This document shows positions 63,410 to 64,000 of a stretch of 64,000 bases of DNA, in pieces. Location of the stretch: NCBI GenBank assembly GCA_002633025.1, contig NMRB01000678.1, positions 76,012 through 140,011 of the forward strand, written 5' to 3'. The notes below the pieces were generated by a model. The model saw only the letters and a list, made by a program, of their open reading frames with translations. It made no database searches and was not told the DNA's origin. Positions within the stretch are counted from its first letter, which is position 1. Each line of letters opens with the position of its first letter. The position numbers were made by a program, and so were the translations under genes. This stretch comes from Notospermus geniculatus (Eukaryota > Nemertea > Pilidiophora > Heteronemertea > Lineidae).

Positions 63410-64000
63410 GCGGGCCCGCCGCTAGGTGAAAATAGGAAAATGAAAAAAAAATAAAATTTTATTTTTCGGCATTTTCGCGAGCCCGCCGCTCCAAAAACTC
63501 CACAAAATGGAAAAAAAATAAAAATTTATTTTTATTTTTATCCCGCCCGCCGCTCAGGAGGCCGAGATCGAAAATGCATTTTTCAAAAATAGGCCTATTT
63601 TGTCATGTTTGTATGATTTACCGTCCGATCGATGTCATGATGCGCGGTTTCTGACAATCTGCCAATCTGTACCAACAGCCTCGCGCAGATTTTCACTTTG
63701 CTCTACTGATCGTATAGACCTATGTACAGTAGCTGCACAGAAACCCGGCACTGACTTGCTCGAGGCTGTCATCCAACAATATGGCGTGGTTCATGGTCAC
63801 TCGTCACCTTGGGCCAAAATTTGACCGTGCCTGCATGCAGGTAAGCGATGATACGATCACAATCAGCTCCTGTGTCATTCATACCACCAGTTGAACCTTT
63901 ATTTTGGAATAAAATTTTATTTTTTTCTTTTCCTCCGCTATTCAGATGCCTTGGAAAACGTTCGAGAAATCAAAAAATAAAATTTTATTTTTATTTTTTT
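63410..64000. repeat. AT-rich repeat with AATAAAATTTTATTTTT and GCCCGCCGCT words
   Basis: AAAAATAAAATTTTATTTTT occurs at 63449, 63518, 63908 and 63974, paired with CGGGCCCGCCGCT / GAGCCCGCCGCTC / CGCCCGCCGCTC at 63411, 63478 and 63543. A mixed low-complexity element that continues beyond the window. A 74-codon plus frame at 63600 is not supported. Confidence 0.6.

Overview
This is an intron-rich animal genome window. Genes are split into short exons with GT/AG borders, separated by introns and intergenic DNA full of SINEs, inverted-repeat MITEs and minisatellites. The gene set (otoferlin-type ferlin, BRCC36, a DUF229 sulfatase-like protein, a CFAP97/Hemingway-type ciliary protein, HOGA1 exon, C2H2 zinc finger, UBTD) and the dense AGGCCTA / ACCGGTA words fit a marine invertebrate, possibly an echinoderm or other non-vertebrate deuterostome. 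The species is a guess. The assembly is draft: N runs lie at 17518-18443 and 36077-36229, with single Ns at 6022, 9050 and 49598.

Layout. 1-15308 (minus): the 5' three-fifths or so of an otoferlin-like ferlin, from the start codon to an open exon running off the left edge. 18791-21355 (minus): 5' part of BRCC36 (BRCC3) with its JAMM motif; its 3' end is probably in the N gap. 22439-27579 (plus): complete four-exon type II membrane protein of the DUF229 alkaline-phosphatase-like family with a roughly 400-residue low-complexity insert. 32561-36548 (minus): complete four-exon CFAP97D-type protein. 38813-38924 (minus): orphan first exon. 42855-50335 (minus): complete 15-exon gene for a 933-residue acidic/charged protein that I do not recognise. 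50571-50655 and 51535-51596 (plus): candidate first exons. About 52.1-52.6 kb (minus): possible 32-residue two-exon microprotein. 53151-53338 (minus): HOGA1 first exon with no visible continuation. 54272-56743 (plus): complete five-finger C2H2 protein. 60725-61958 (minus): UBTD2-like gene lacking its first exon.

Exon models were built by reading splice borders and checking that codon phase carries across every junction. The 933-residue, zinc-finger, DUF229 and CFAP97D models all close exactly in frame. No operon-like organisation is expected. The only evident joint arrangements are possible shared promoters between divergent starts (50335/50571) and starts lying inside another gene's intron.

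Most striking items: (1) a large ferlin exon made of serine-rich decapeptide repeats, proved in frame with the C2 domains by phase; (2) three tandem homologous exons for the same half of the ferlin C2B domain, all phase 0, a mutually exclusive exon candidate, with the rest of C2B not visible; (3) a near-identical 0.75-kb duplication of two ferlin exons that would stay in frame (354 nt), possibly an assembly artefact; (4) a 1.1-kb stack of nested inverted repeats in a BRCC36 intron enclosing a THAP-like N-terminus; (5) several MITE families present here in two or more copies.
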